The notes below the pieces were generated by a model. It made no database searches. It was given only the letters and a program-made list of their open reading frames with translations, and was not told the origin of the DNA. 64,000 bases of DNA, from NCBI GenBank assembly GCA_036936605.1, contig JAUPFV010000001.1:77643910-77707909 (forward strand), read 5' to 3'. The number at the start of each line of letters is the position of its first letter. The first letter of the stretch is position 1. The stretch comes from Limnanthes douglasii subsp. nivea (Eukaryota > Streptophyta > Magnoliopsida > Brassicales > Limnanthaceae). The translations under genes were made by a program, and so were the position numbers. Of this stretch, positions 9,311 through 20,849 are shown one piece after another.

Positions 9311-10494
9311 GCCATGGCAGAAGCTTGAAGTTTCTGCCAGATCCTACCTAGACCCCTAAAACCCTTAAAACTACACCACTACCCTAACTAAACCTAACTA
9401 AACTATCTAACAACAACGAAATCAACTTACAGTAGATTGTTTCGATTCCGATTCGGCGGATTTCCTCGCCGGTGGGTGGTGGTGCGTTCCAGTGACGAAG
9501 TCGGCTTCGGTGGGTGGTGGGTTTGTTCGGTTACTGAGGGTTTTGGCTCGGTTTTGAGGTGAAGAGAGAGAAGAGAGGTGAAGAGAGAGAAGAGATGAGT
9601 TTGGGTTTTGTTACTAAGGTGTGGGTAGTTTAGGTTAGATTGAAGGGATAAAGTTAGATTTATTTTAGGTTAGATTTAAGTTCGGGTTAGTTTAGGTTAG
9701 ATTTAGGATAATTTTAGTTATAATGTTTGTTATAATTTATTTAATTTTTTAGAGAGAAGGTAGAGCAAAGTTAGAGAATTGAGTTTTTTTTTTGAAATTA
9801 TGATAACTTCGTGGAGTAATTTGGACTATTTATAACATTTCGTAAGGGTAAAATTGTCAAACAAAATAACTACACTGAGTAATTTTTTAAAATAATTATA
9901 AGTGACTTCGCGGAGTAATTTTGGCTTTTTTTTAGCAATTCCCAAAATCCAATGCAATAGACAGTGTTATAACCAATCAAATAACCAATCGAATGCAATA
10001 GACAATAAATAAACCTATAACTATAGCACATACCACATTGGGTCTAATAATAATAAATATAACAAATAAAGTTAACCAAAAAAACTCACATCGCCTTTGA
10101 AAACACTGTAAGCCTCATGCTCTTTGTACGAATGGAATGTTGAGTAAAGGCCGACCACATGACGGTTATATCTACGGAACCGTTGGTCCGTAGATAAACG
10201 ACGATGAACAGGGACATGGACGACCTGTAAGACCCCTCTAGTGCGGTGATAGACGCCCCGAGACGTCTCGCCACGTACAATCTCCTTGGTCTCATAACCT
10301 GAATCTCGGTCTGTATCCGTAGTGGGAGAACGTGGGCGTGGAGGCATCCTACACGAGACAAAAAAAAATTATTTAGACGAATTTTAAATTAAAAACAATG
10401 GAAAAAGATATAAAATTGTACTATAACACGCGACAGACTTCGAATTAATAAAAAACGGGGGAAAAAGGATCAAATACTGTTAAACGCACTCAAT

Positions 10495-10650
10495 TGCATG
10501 GATTTGGACAGATCCACGCACTGCGAATTTTCCAAATCCACGCAGCGTGGATCTGTCCAAATCCACGCAGCGTGGATCTGTCCAAATCCACGCTTTGTGA
10601 ACTTGGTATTTCCACGCACGAACGTGCGTGGAAATACCCAGACCTGCTGA
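10495..10650. repeat. GC-rich short-palindrome cluster 3
   Basis: A tandem CCAAATCCACGCAGCGTGGATCTGT-type unit (given in part: CCACGCAGCGTGG repeats at about 10540-10576) is followed by a CCACGCAC...GTGCGTGG hairpin at 10612-10632. It lies about 150-300 bp upstream of the PMD gene's first ATG, thus in its promoter or leader. Confidence 0.7.
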
Positions 10651-10933
10651 CCTTCGGTCTGATCCAAACCCTCCCCAAATCAACCCCAAATCCCAAACAA
10701 AATACCCCTAAATGATCATAATCTCCTAACTAAACACATACATGCAGTTAGAATAAAATTCTACTGAATTTGTCAAATCTATAATATTATATTAATTTAT
10801 CGTAATACTAAAGAGATTACAGTTTAAATTACTCATGATATTTTTTATTAATAAAATATTCAATTTCTTAACCATTTACTTATTAAATCCGCAATATTCT
10901 ATTAATTCATCTTAATATCAACTATTCAGGATA
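10651..10933. other. AT-rich stretch
   Basis: No coding or structural feature recognised. If the outer MULE has a right end it should be near here or beyond, but no sequence like the 44160 element's terminal repeat is seen. Confidence 0.5.
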
Positions 10934-11768
10934 TTGTTAAGATCAGTTACCTCAAGTGGATTGCGCCTGAGAATGAGAGATTAAAGATGAACATCGATGC
11001 AGCATGTATCAGGAACGACGAGTCAAGTGGAGGCATTGTAATAAGAAATGGAAATGGTGACATCATTCACTGCTCCAACAATACCTATGGAAAGCTTTCG
11101 CCATTGCTTGATAAAGCTCGTCTATTAATGGAAGGCTTGATTACCTGCAAAAAGAACAATTGGACCAGTTTAGATATCAAATTAGACTGTATGATTCTTG
11201 TTGGTATCATTGAGAAAGGAAATGAGCCCTGGTTTCTTAGTCCTATTGTCAAGATTTGCAGAAATTTAATAACTTCAAAGATAAATATTAGACATATATC
11301 GAGAATTCAAAACCAGGCTGCTGATTTTCTGGCAAAATGGATTCTGAAATCTAAAAATAAGATAAGTTTCCCTTACTTAAAAACTCCAAATCAGTTGCTA
11401 GCAATTACTATATTTGAAAGTTTACGATTAGGTTATATTGTTTCAAACTCAGAATGATTGAATGCTTCCTGGTTTTCAGTAATTTTTGAAATCTTATCAA
11501 ATAATTCTGTCAGTTTCAGATTGAAGCGTGAATCTCTGATAAATTGGTTGACGATTGAGGAAAATTTTCGACTTTGGGAAGATTAAGCCATTATCGAGTA
11601 AAGCTTGAAGACTGGAAGTCTGAAATTTTGGTTTCATTTTGGCGGGATGTTTAAAATCAAACTTAACGCTTAATTTTGCTATACTTTACTAATAACTTCA
11701 TGATGTAATCTCAGTGTTGGGCCACTAAGTCATTATATTATAATAAATGAAGTTTTGCTTAAAAAAAT
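10934..11768 (+). mobile_element. LINE 3' end (RNase H domain) fragment 1
   Basis: An ORF (10987-11457, in frame back to about 10934) starts WIAPENERLKMNIDAAC and continues GGIVIRNGNGDII, LLMEGLITCKK, LDCMILVGII and HISRIQNQAADFLAKW. This is the RVT_3 type RNase H found at the C-terminus of plant LINE pol proteins. The catalytic Asp/Glu/Asp pattern is approximately preserved. The 3' region ends near 11768 in an AATAAATGAAG...AAAAAAA tail. The reverse transcriptase is missing (5' truncation, usual for LINEs). Confidence 0.75.
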
Positions 11769-12059
11769 CTCAATATTAAAAGATATTACACTTTTGATTT
11801 ATCATGGTATCTTTAATGGGTCAAAATATTTCATTTTGTAACATTTTACTGATTAATAACAAATGAATGGTGTAGTGAGCAAATTTTTTTAACTTGTGTC
11901 ATGTAATAAAATTTTCTTAAATAACAATGGTTTTTCTAATATATAAGAGTTTCTTTATATATTGGAAGTGGGTTTGGAGAGCATTTCAGATATCTTTGGA
12001 AGGGCAGTTTGAACTATTAACAAAAGTAATGATGAATAAGTTATGTGATCATCATAGTA
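11769..12059. other. AT-rich stretch
   Basis: No gene or repeat recognised; it may include the start of the LTR of the next element. Confidence 0.4.
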
Positions 12060-15000
12060 AGCTAAGCGCTTGCTTCATCTTATCTTAGGCCTCCAAGACA
12101 TCTAATTAACCCGAATATATGAACCGATACAGTTAGTCCATGAATCTTCTAAATCCTATAAATAAGGTAAAAATAGCATTTAATGGTTCGGTTGGGTTCT
12201 CTCTCTTAAAAACATTTAAGATAACATCTCTATTCTCTCTCTATGCTTCATCCATAAATCTAATACATTCTACCCTTTAACCAGTTTTAACATGCATCAG
12301 ACTGGCACCACAGTGGAAGCGTTCGGTGCCTGAATAGCTTTATTTTAAACCATAATTACGGATCATACTTTGATGGTGGATTCCACTTTGGAATTCTTTC
12401 AGACATGGATCTCGATATGAAAAAAGATCCTTCTATTGACAATGAAGGGATAAGAGGTGAAAAATGAACATGTTACTATATCACATGTCAATCTTAATAG
12501 AGAGGAAAAATAGATCATGCAAGACGAACATGATCAACTAAGGGTTGAAATTGAAGCTTTGGGGGCCTAAAGGAAAGTTGATATAAAATTAAGAGGGAAG
12601 TTTACTGCATGATGTGTTGTTACAGACGAACCTGGTAATAATCACAAACAAGATGAAAAGGATCAATCTCCGAAGACTCACATGGGTTAAAAGAAGGATC
12701 ATCGGGCTAAGAAGTTGATGAACACATCAGACTTTATTGAAAAATCTACAATAAAATCTAGTTCAAAAATTTCTACTTCTTCATCTAGTAGTGACCATGG
12801 CCGCCAGAATAAAAAAGAAAGGTTAACCAAGCAATATTATAAGAAAATGAATAAGAAGGGCAAATGGGAAAATAAGAAATATCAAGGGAAAGTAAAAGGA
12901 TCGGTAGATCATGGTATTGGTCATCTGTTAAGTGATCAATTTGCTATCTAGTTCGAACCGAGTATCTTTGTCGCTCTTGATGAAGACCATATGTTTAGAT
13001 GTAGCCACAACTAGAGGCAATCACCTTTGGTTTCAAAGATTCTCTATGGACATCTGCCAATGCGGTTTGACAACTCAAAAATGGAGATATATGATGGAAG
13101 AAAAATCCCAATAATCACCTTGACAAATTCAAAATTTTTATAATGAATTTTGATGATGATAAACTTCTATGTCGAGAATTCTCGCAGACCTTCAAGGGGA
13201 GCGCACTAAAATGGTATAACAGCTTACCAAATGGATCTATTAATTTTTTTTATCTTTTGGATGGCATTCTGTAGGAAATTTATGGGAAGTAAAGAACTTA
13301 AAGGGAATTATGATACCATCATCTAAAGTGCACAAGAACCAAATGAGTTTTTAAAAGACTACATTACGTTTTGTGCACAAAAAAATGAATTGGTTGATTG
13401 TTTCGAGCAAGTAGCAATTGTTTCTTTAAGAAAAGGTTTAATATCGGTTGAGTTGGCTGATTCGGTGACTCAGAAAAAATCGATGACCTGGGAAGGATTA
13501 TTAAATCAGGTCATAAAACAAATCATATTGGAGGAAACCGAAAAATCTAGAGTAGCGCGCCAGAATAGGTCTACTCGTACAACTTCTATCCCACAATCGA
13601 GTTTTCAGTCCCAAGCTACAGTCAATTATCAACCTAAAGATTCCATACAGGGTTCGCATTGGCCTAGGCAAAGTCAGTCAAATCAGGGCCAACCGTCTAG
13701 ACCAATAAGGATTCAATGAAAATGTGGACACTATATATGCAAGAACTAAGAATGTTGTGCATTTCCAAAGGCCGCCAAAAATTCAGTTTCCAAAAGAAAA
13801 TCTGAACACTTATTTTTGTAAATACCATAACAATGTGGGTCATGATACCTAATATTGCATTGCCCTAAATAAAGAAGTACAAACCTTGATTGAAAAAAGA
13901 AATTTGTTTGCTTTTGTTAAAAAAGAAATGAGATAATAAACAAGTCAACATTCACTCTTAGCCTAGTGCAAGAACATCACAAGTAACATCATCAAATGTT
14001 CCACGACAAATTATGAGGGCATCTAGACAAGATGATGCTATGATGATTATAGAAATATTTGATGTAGACTTAGAATACTTAGACTTTAACCCGGATTAGA
14101 ATCAAGTTGGAGTGATAATGGAAAAAACCATAATATTATATGATCTTTGCAGCTGGTTTGAATCTTTGACCATTTTTGGGGGAGACACTGTGACTGTGCA
14201 TCAAGCTCCTCAAGAAAAAGACATGTGAACAGTCTAACTACTCAATTAGAAGGGAAAATGTCTACACTTCTCTATCAGGGCTCGAATCCATTCATTGTCT
14301 TTGATAAAGATGACCCGAGAGATATTGCAGGCCCACATGAAGATGTTGTGGTAATATGAGCATCTATTGAGGGCAATCATATACGTCGAATCCTGATTGA
14401 TACATGCAGTTTGGAAAATATTCTATTTTTATCAACCTACAAGTAAATAAAAAATATTTCAATCATCTAACGTTTGAATATGACCATATTAGGTAACTCG
14501 GCCAATGTGATTAAAAAGTTTGAAGGATAGGTCTTATTGGGAAAAGGGCCATTCAAGAAGTTGGTAAGAGTTTTGTTTGTGGTAGTTGATTGTCCGACGT
14601 CTTACAATGCTATATTTGGCAGGCCTTGGCTATTTATGATGCATGCAGTAGCATCTACAGTCCACTAATATTTTAATATGTTGTGGGAGGCCAAATAGGC
14701 ATTGTCCGAAGTAGTCAAAATGTAGCTCGAGAATGTTATGTCACTGCTCTTGCTCCAAACTCGTTAGAAGCAGTGAAAGTTGACAAAGAATAACAGTTAA
14801 CAGAGCCTCTAGCCAGATCAAATGAGATAGATGACCCAATGGAGGCTCCTAATGTTGTGATCCCAATTAAAGAAGTTGAAGTTTATCGCTTGGCAAAAGA
14901 TAAACATGTCAGGGTTAGATCTAAATTATCATTAGAATTGAAGGAAAAATTATTCTCTTTTTTATCTAAATATCTATATGTGTTTGCTTGGTGTAACGAG

Positions 15001-15504
15001 GATGTAACTGGAGTACCAGCAAACGTGATTAGTCACAAATTGTCTGTTAGATCCGATGCAGGACCGACGGTACAAAGAAGAAGGGCTTTTTCAAGAGAAA
15101 AATCTGAAGTCATAGTCCAAGAAGTAGATCAGTTAACAAATGTGAGACACATTAAAAAATCTCATTACCCTTTTTGGACAGCTAACTCGGTCCTAATCAA
15201 AAAGAAAAATGGAAAATGGCATATATGCATTGATTTTACCGATCTCAATAGAACTTGCCCCAACGATCCATTTGAAGTACCCCGAATAGATCAGCTAGTA
15301 GATTCCACATCGAGAAACAAGTTGTTATCCTTTATGGATGTTTTTTCAGTGTATAATCAAATACATTCGGATCCGAATGATCAAGATCACACTCATTTTA
15401 TCGTATACAGAAGACTTCATTGTTATAAAATAATGCTTTTTGGATTAAAAAATGTTAAAACCACTTGTCCACGATTAATTAATAAAACATTTGCAACCTA
15501 TTAG
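12060..15504 (+). mobile_element. Decayed Ty3/Gypsy element 1 (leader, gag, protease, RT start)
   Basis: The leader has a TATA box (CCTATAAATAAGG near 12157) and a primer-binding-like GACTGGCACCACAGTGG at about 12300. Gag pieces follow at 12715-13719 (KWYNSLPNGSI, then GLISVELADSVT). A retropepsin-like region with many stops lies near 14250-14690 (LIDT, YNAIFGRPWL). The RT N-terminus is at 14839-15504. Homology stops in RT at about 15504, so RNase H and integrase are lost. It is closely related in sequence to the element at 59844-64000. Confidence 0.75.
14839..15504 (+). pseudogene. Gypsy reverse transcriptase N-terminal fragment
   Basis: A 221-codon open stretch with HIKKSHYPFWTANSVLIKKK, GKWHICIDFTDLNRTCPND and LLSFMDVFSVYNQIH (the first catalytic Asp region), ending at MLFGLKNVKTTCPRLINKTF. 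The YxDD active-site box that should follow is absent because of truncation. The stop after FATY coincides with the homology break. Confidence 0.8.
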
Positions 15505-15739
15505 AAAAAATGTAAAAGTTTATAGTTTTTAACCCACACCACCCCAATTAATAAATCTGTTGTTTTGAAATGACCAATATACATAATTGGCATGCCAATA
15601 TTTGTGGTTAGCATTATTAGTCTACTTTTTGAATACCATAACGCTACGCTCTCGTCGCGTTATTGAAAACGAATTTATCAACACATTCAATTCGTCTAAT
15701 TTTAGACGACTTCTATTCTTATAACCATTCTTTAGGGTT
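15505..15739. other. Unassigned stretch
   Basis: Nothing recognised between the Gypsy truncation and the AIG1 pseudogene leader. Confidence 0.4.
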
Positions 15740-16424
15740 AGCCTTTACCAAATTCAAAAGCAAGTGAACATTCATCTTTTTTATTTTGCTAATTTACAAT
15801 TATCTTTTTCTATATATAATCTAAGTTTCATTTCAAGTTTATCGAAATAAATTAACTTGAAAGTAGATGGATGAACAGATAACTTGCCGTTTCATATTGT
15901 AGGTAACCTTAAGCTGTATTTCGTAAACGGAGTTTCAAATACAATAAAAGATAACAAGAATTGCACGGTTGTTTTGATCGATCGGTCTAGAAATGGAAAA
16001 ATGCAACCGGAAACATCATTGTTGGAAAAAAGGTTTTAAAATCAGAAATTATTCAATTTGTTTTTACAACTAAGTGCGAGGGCCATACAACCGGCCACAA
16101 TGGCCGGATTATCACTGTAGTTGATACTCCTCGCATATCTCATAAAAAGTAGAAGATATAGTTTCATGTACATGACATTGGCAGGTTTATTTGAAGATAT
16201 AGTTTCATGTACATGGCATTGGCAGGTTTATTTGAATATTCTGTGGGATCTGAACAAATTGTTAAATAAATTAAAAAACGTGTCGATATTCCAAAGAAAG
16301 ATGGTATCCACGCTTTCCTGCTGGATTCATTAACGAAGAGTCGGTTTTCAAAAGAAGAAGCAGACTTACTTCGTGATGTGGAGCTTTTATTTGAAGTGAT
16401 ATATTTGATTATATAATTTTTGTA

Positions 16425-16802
16425 GGGTAAAAAATATTGTTAGTCTTCCAAGTTTACCACTTGTATCAGCATAGTCTTTTTCGTTCATTTCTGCATAAAA
16501 CTCTTCTCTTTCGTTTTAAAAATTTGCAAATATAGTTCTCTTCACATATAAATCATTTAAAAACGGACACGTGATATTTAAATTTTAAGTTTTGTATCAC
16601 TTTTGGTCCCCAAATCCCAAGTTTTGTATCACTTTTGGTCCCCAAATCCCAAGTTTTGTATCACTTTTGGTCCCCTAGAAAATGTGGAGGGACTAATCGT
16701 GCAAATTTTTAAAACAAAAGGGATAAATTTTATACAAAAGTGAACGAAAGGGACTATGTTGATACAAGTGATAAACATGAGTAACTAACCGTGTTTTTAG
16801 CC
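16425..16802. mobile_element. MULE-type MITE (378 bp) in the AIG1 pseudogene
   Basis: The ends are long inverted repeats of about 80 bp, starting GGGTAAAAAATATTG at the left and, on the other strand, GGCTAAAAACACG at the right. Both contain CACTTGTATCA and ATAGTC. The 10-bp sequence AATTTTTGTA flanks it directly at 16415-16424 and 16803-16812. Removing the insert restores the AIG1 exon alignment. Inside, a unit of about 31 bp with AAGTTTTGTATCACTTTTGG is repeated three times (16591-16672). There is no coding capacity. Confidence 0.9.
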
Positions 16803-17169
16803 AATTTTTGTATTAAACGGTGGAGATGAATTAGACGGCGGCAACTACTTTTCATTTCTCGTGTTCAAAACCATTTTAAGTTGGTTTTTTATGTACTACT
16901 AACAAAAGCATATCTTATGAAGGCTTAGTTAAATTATATGTTTTGTTTAACGTAGTCACTGTTATATTTGTTCATTTATATAAGTGTTTAGAAAGTTATA
17001 GTATCACTGGTTTCGTTCATTCTATCCATCCATCGAATACTTAAGAGTTAATACTCATCCAACTAACATAATTAGTCATTTTGATGATATTATTTTTAAA
17101 TTATTATTTTTATCGAATGAGATGGTTTAAATATTGTCTTTGATGGAAGAATGGTTTTAATACAATATG

Positions 17170-18860
17170 TATTAATGACTATCCTTTCAGACTATGTATA
17201 ATCTCACTGCTTCCTAAAGTCTTAATTGATAGAATAAACAAATTATCAAATAAATTCTTTTGGGGATCAAAAGAAAAATATATATGATGTTTTGGACAAA
17301 CTGGCTCAACCTTTAGAAAATCATATGGAGAATTTGGTCTTAACTTTAGAAACTCAACTGATCTACGAAATACATGTTCATGTAAACTATGGTTTATATT
17401 CAGAAAATAACAAAGTATTTGTGCCAAACTAATGCTCTTTATTTCTTGTCTAAATCACCACCCTTTACAAATTAACAGAAAAAAACTATAAGACTTGAAA
17501 AAGGCTTCCAGCGATAACGAAGACTGCTAAGCCTTTCATTTTATGGGAAATAGGCAATGATAATTGTGATTTTTTTGTTTAAGAGATAGTATCAACCATC
17601 CCTCTCATCATCCTCTCGAATACTGAGGATAATATGTTGTATCAAAGCAAAAATATCAACACATTTTGGAAAAAAATGTGCAGAACTTAAACAAACTCAG
17701 AGATAATGTTACTACAACTAATATTAGTAGGATAACAAAGTTCATATTACATGTAGATAAACCATATACTCTTATGTGGAATGCATTCCATTCAGGCCAA
17801 TTTAATTTTAAAGACACCTTTGAAAAATTAAAAACAAAAAAAATCCTTTAAACAATATACAAAAGAAGATTTGAAATTTTATTTCTCCAAAGAAGTGTTC
17901 TTTCACTCTTTGGAAAATTATCAAAGGTATTATATCCGTGGACACAGTTCTTCAAAAAAAATGTTCTTGCCTCAAAATGTCAATTTTGCAGCGATATAGA
18001 ATCAATATATCACATTTTTGTTAACTGTAAGACAATTTTTGAAGCCTGGAAGTACTCATCTACTTTATTTGGTCAATATATGAAAACTCATATAATATTT
18101 TCACATCTTATAAACATCTGGTTTACATCTACTAACAAGCAAAATAAATCAGGACAATCATCCCATATGTTATCAGTTGGAATATTTGGAATGCCAGAAA
18201 TAGAGTCAAATACAATAACATATCTATATCATCTCAAAACATCATCAATAAGATTATACACGTGGCTTTCAAACTAGATTGTTCTAATTTTCTAACAAAT
18301 AAAATTTAGGGTAAAGACATTCAAACAACTAAATACCTAAATTGCTACAATTTCACTAACAACAAAAGCATTGCCCTCTATGTCAAATGTCATCCGCTCT
18401 TAGCAACCCGACTCAAACTAGATACTGATGGAGCCTGTTCTTTTAATAGGGAATCTGATGGTAGCTTATTATTTAGAAATGAAAATAGTATTATGTTAGC
18501 TTCAGACTGTAGACTATATGGCAAACAATCTCCTATTATAGTAGAAGCTATAACATCACTAGATGGTTTGACATTATGTAAGGATCTTGGTTACACTCAT
18601 GTGGATATTGATATAGACTCTAAAATTTTATTTGACTCGTTAGCTAATGACTGTGGTTGTACACCATATTATTTATATCCTATTGTGTCTTGTTACCATA
18701 AGCTTATAAGCTCCTCTATGTCTTTGAGACTGAGTTACAGAGAACTTAATTTTGCAGTAGAGTGACTAGTAAAATTCAGTCTCAAAGAAAATTTCAACAA
18801 TAATATAACCTTAAATGAGGCTTCTGCCCAAGTTCGGGCTATATCTTATTCTTGGAAGGC
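17170..18860 (+). mobile_element. LINE pol 3' fragment 2 (RT end, zf-RVT, RNase H)
   Basis: Discontinuous frames read the end of a LINE reverse transcriptase (INKLSNKFFWGSKEKY), a zf-RVT box near 17970-18060 (CQFCSDIESIYHIFVNCK) and an RVT_3 RNase H at 18400-18860 (LKLDTDGACSFN, EAITSLDGLTLCKDLG, DIDSKILFDSL). Many stops. It lies between exons 2 and 3 of the AIG1 pseudogene in the same orientation. Confidence 0.8.
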
Positions 18861-19290
18861 TTAAATTTAGGATATATAAGAATTAACAATTAAATTTAAT
18901 AATTATCTTTGATTAAACATTTTATATAAATTTTGTCTTGTTACTAACATCTATAAGCAGGTATAAAAAACCTGACCTACTACATTTTTCTCTAAGTTCA
19001 TGGTTTTGAATCAGCAACAACAAACTTCAACTCAAATTAGTAACTCCCTTGGTGAATGATACATGCCTACATAAGAGATGCTCATTAGGACACAAACTCG
19101 GATTAAGACATAAATTTGATGTCATCTTCAATTATGACATCAGTAATATAATGCAGATACAACTCTGCTTCATCAATATAATCAATGTAACAAATTGTAT
19201 AGTAAGATCAAATTAACTACTCAATACTAGTTACATTAACTAGTTTATGTACAACAGTTTCCCTTATGGCATACTAATACAAGGTTTGGT
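18861..19290. other. LINE tail and AIG1 intron-like DNA
   Basis: AT-rich, no ORF; probably the LINE 3' UTR followed by intron 2 of the AIG1 pseudogene. Confidence 0.4.
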
Positions 19291-19497
19291 TTGATAAAAA
19301 AAGAAAAAAAAGTTATTAAATGTCCGGAAAATAGAAAAAAAAAACCTCTTAGTAACAAAACTAAGGATGAAAACAAGAAATTCAAACAGGTTAAGACATT
19401 TTTATCTTTACTTGTAGATGCGGTTGTAAAACATAATGGTGCGATGACATATAATACTGAAGTAATTAATTCGATTATGTCAAAACTTACTCCTTAA

Positions 19498-20849
19498 TTG
19501 CAGTCTTATTTTTAGGTTGTTAAATGTTTGGTCATATGTTAACAAATAGTTTATTTGATGGTAGGGCCAAGACTGAAACATAACAATTCTTATCAAACAA
19601 TAATGTTTATTGCTGTTTATGGATTCTCGTTCCACATCAGTTTTGGAATCCATAGAAATTTGGACAAATTTTGTTATTTTATTTTTTAAAGTTAACGGCC
19701 AAAGAACAATGAGTTCAATGAAAAATATCCGGTTAGGTGCAACCAAAGTCCCACATCCTACATTGGTTATAAATGGAAAGAAGAATATTATATAAGTAAA
19801 AAATATATCTCCATTGGATGAGGTCTTTTGGAAGTGGACTAAAAGCAAAACTGTGCGACCTTTCAGACCTAAAACGTGCAATATTATACTGGTGCAGAGA
19901 TTGATTATTCTTACTTATATACGAAGGTGAAATATGCGGTACCCATATTCCAATATACCTTGTTTCTCGTCTTTAATTGGATTAGAATAAACTCGGTGCA
20001 TATAGTTGGACTAACATTATTGAAGGTATTTCTTCTAAGACAACTGTCCAAGCTCGACCATAACTTCTAATTTTTTTCTATCATACTTAAAGCGTTACAT
20101 TGTACAATGGTACTATGATTTTTGTTTTTTAAATGCTCTTGTTTATAATTTTATTAAACTATCATTCTTAAGTTTTTATATTGATTAATCAATTTCAATA
20201 TGATATTATATTTTTGAGGCAAGTATATCAATTTTATTAATAAACTCTTATGTTTTTTATTTGATATTTTGTGGATTTTATCAACAATAACAGATCCCGT
20301 TAGGGTTTCATGTCTATTTTTAGGTTACTAAATCTTGTTTTGTTTAAGTATTTTTTATTATCATCGAGACTTATCATTATTATAACCTTTGAAAAGCCTA
20401 ATGTTCAATGAGAACTTATTGTCCGAGGATTAATTATGATAATCCAAGACTTGTAATTTTCATAAAATTTCGTAAAGTCTAGTGTAGTGTTTTTGATGAA
20501 ACACTTTATTATCCAATACCTGAAATGTGATTATGAAAAACTTATGGTGGCTTTTACAAAGCCTTTGGTCTTTCTGATAAAATCCCCTGTTTTGACATGT
20601 TGGCTTTCTTTTTCATAATGTATGTTTTTGTTTGAGAATATGAAATGACACTTGTTTTCTTGCATAAAAACCATCTTATTAATGTCGAATGTCTACTTAA
20701 AATTTTCTCAGACCAGCGAGGGAGGAAATAGTACATCCACATAGTTTATTAAATATATTTTACAAGTATTAGTAAGTTACAAGCTTGAGTCTTAAAAATT
20801 ATAACAAAGTTTCAGGTTCTCTATGTTCTAAGGGTTTCAAACTTGGTTT
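19498..20849. other. AT-rich stretch without recognised genes
   Basis: Only short accidental ORFs. The start may include decayed 3' parts of the AIG1 pseudogene, but no alignment is convincing. Confidence 0.4.

Larger units (their letters stand above)
6581..9943. mobile_element. Complete MULE inserted in the PMD intron (3363 bp)
   Basis: The ends are inverted repeats of about 45 bp beginning GGGAATTGCTAAAAAAA. They differ by one indel and a few substitutions (ACTACTCCGTGAAGTCGCTT at the left, ATTACTCCGCGAAGTCACTT at the right). A perfect 9-bp target duplication AAAATCCAA lies at 6572-6580 and 9944-9952; 9 bp is the MULE hallmark. Cargo: a small plus-strand ORF and a FAR1-like exon at the left, two minus-strand SANT-like genes (C at 7576-8043, D at 8503-8871), a 5' leader exon near 9431-9600, and two hairpin clusters. 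No complete transposase is present, so it is non-autonomous. Confidence 0.9.
4666..10347 (-). pseudogene. Plant mobile domain (PMD, MAIN/MAIL-like) gene, copy 1, five exons
   Basis: Exons on the minus strand: 10347-10090, 6248-5388, 5297-5154 and 5076-4666 are supported by GT/AG ends (GTGAGT, ATGCAG, GTAAGT, TTGCAG, GTAATA, TGTAG) and by alignment to the second copy at 45002-46756. Exon 2 carries the PMD hallmarks: FRPIVDALGKWY, HLIEAFLERWHPETNTFHFP, GEMTVTLDDVHMITGL. Exon 3 has EAYYPLWVARQLG and the last exon ends in HEYRD. Two in-frame stops (TAA at 5507-5505, TGA at 5420-5418) late in exon 2 break it. PMD proteins act in plant nuclei in silencing and meristem maintenance, and many family members ride in transposons. 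The first intron holds an entire MULE. Confidence 0.8.
15740..19497 (+). pseudogene. AIG1/IAN GTPase pseudogene, split by a MITE and a LINE
   Basis: The parts align in order with the intact gene at 29553-31025. A leader with a TTGTAG|GTAACCT acceptor lies near 15900. Exon 1 (about 15912-16133) has a decayed P-loop region, readable only with frameshifts, and its donor is GC instead of GT. Exon 2 (about 16220-16414) is interrupted by a MITE and resumes at 16803 with GGDELDGGN. Exon 3 is at 19291-19497 (NKTKDENKKFKQV, LLVDAVVKHNGAMTYN). A LINE (17170-18860) separates exons 2 and 3. A 43-bp tandem duplication at about 16150-16235 repeats the intron-exon 2 boundary. No function is expected. Confidence 0.85.

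Noticed and set aside
6985..10650. Palindromic clusters considered as a CRISPR-like or tandem array
   Set aside because: Units differ in arms and loops, there are no regular spacers and the DNA is plant nuclear.
10470..10715. Overlapping 65-73 codon ORFs on both strands
   Set aside because: They arise from palindromes open in several frames; no homologue-like features.
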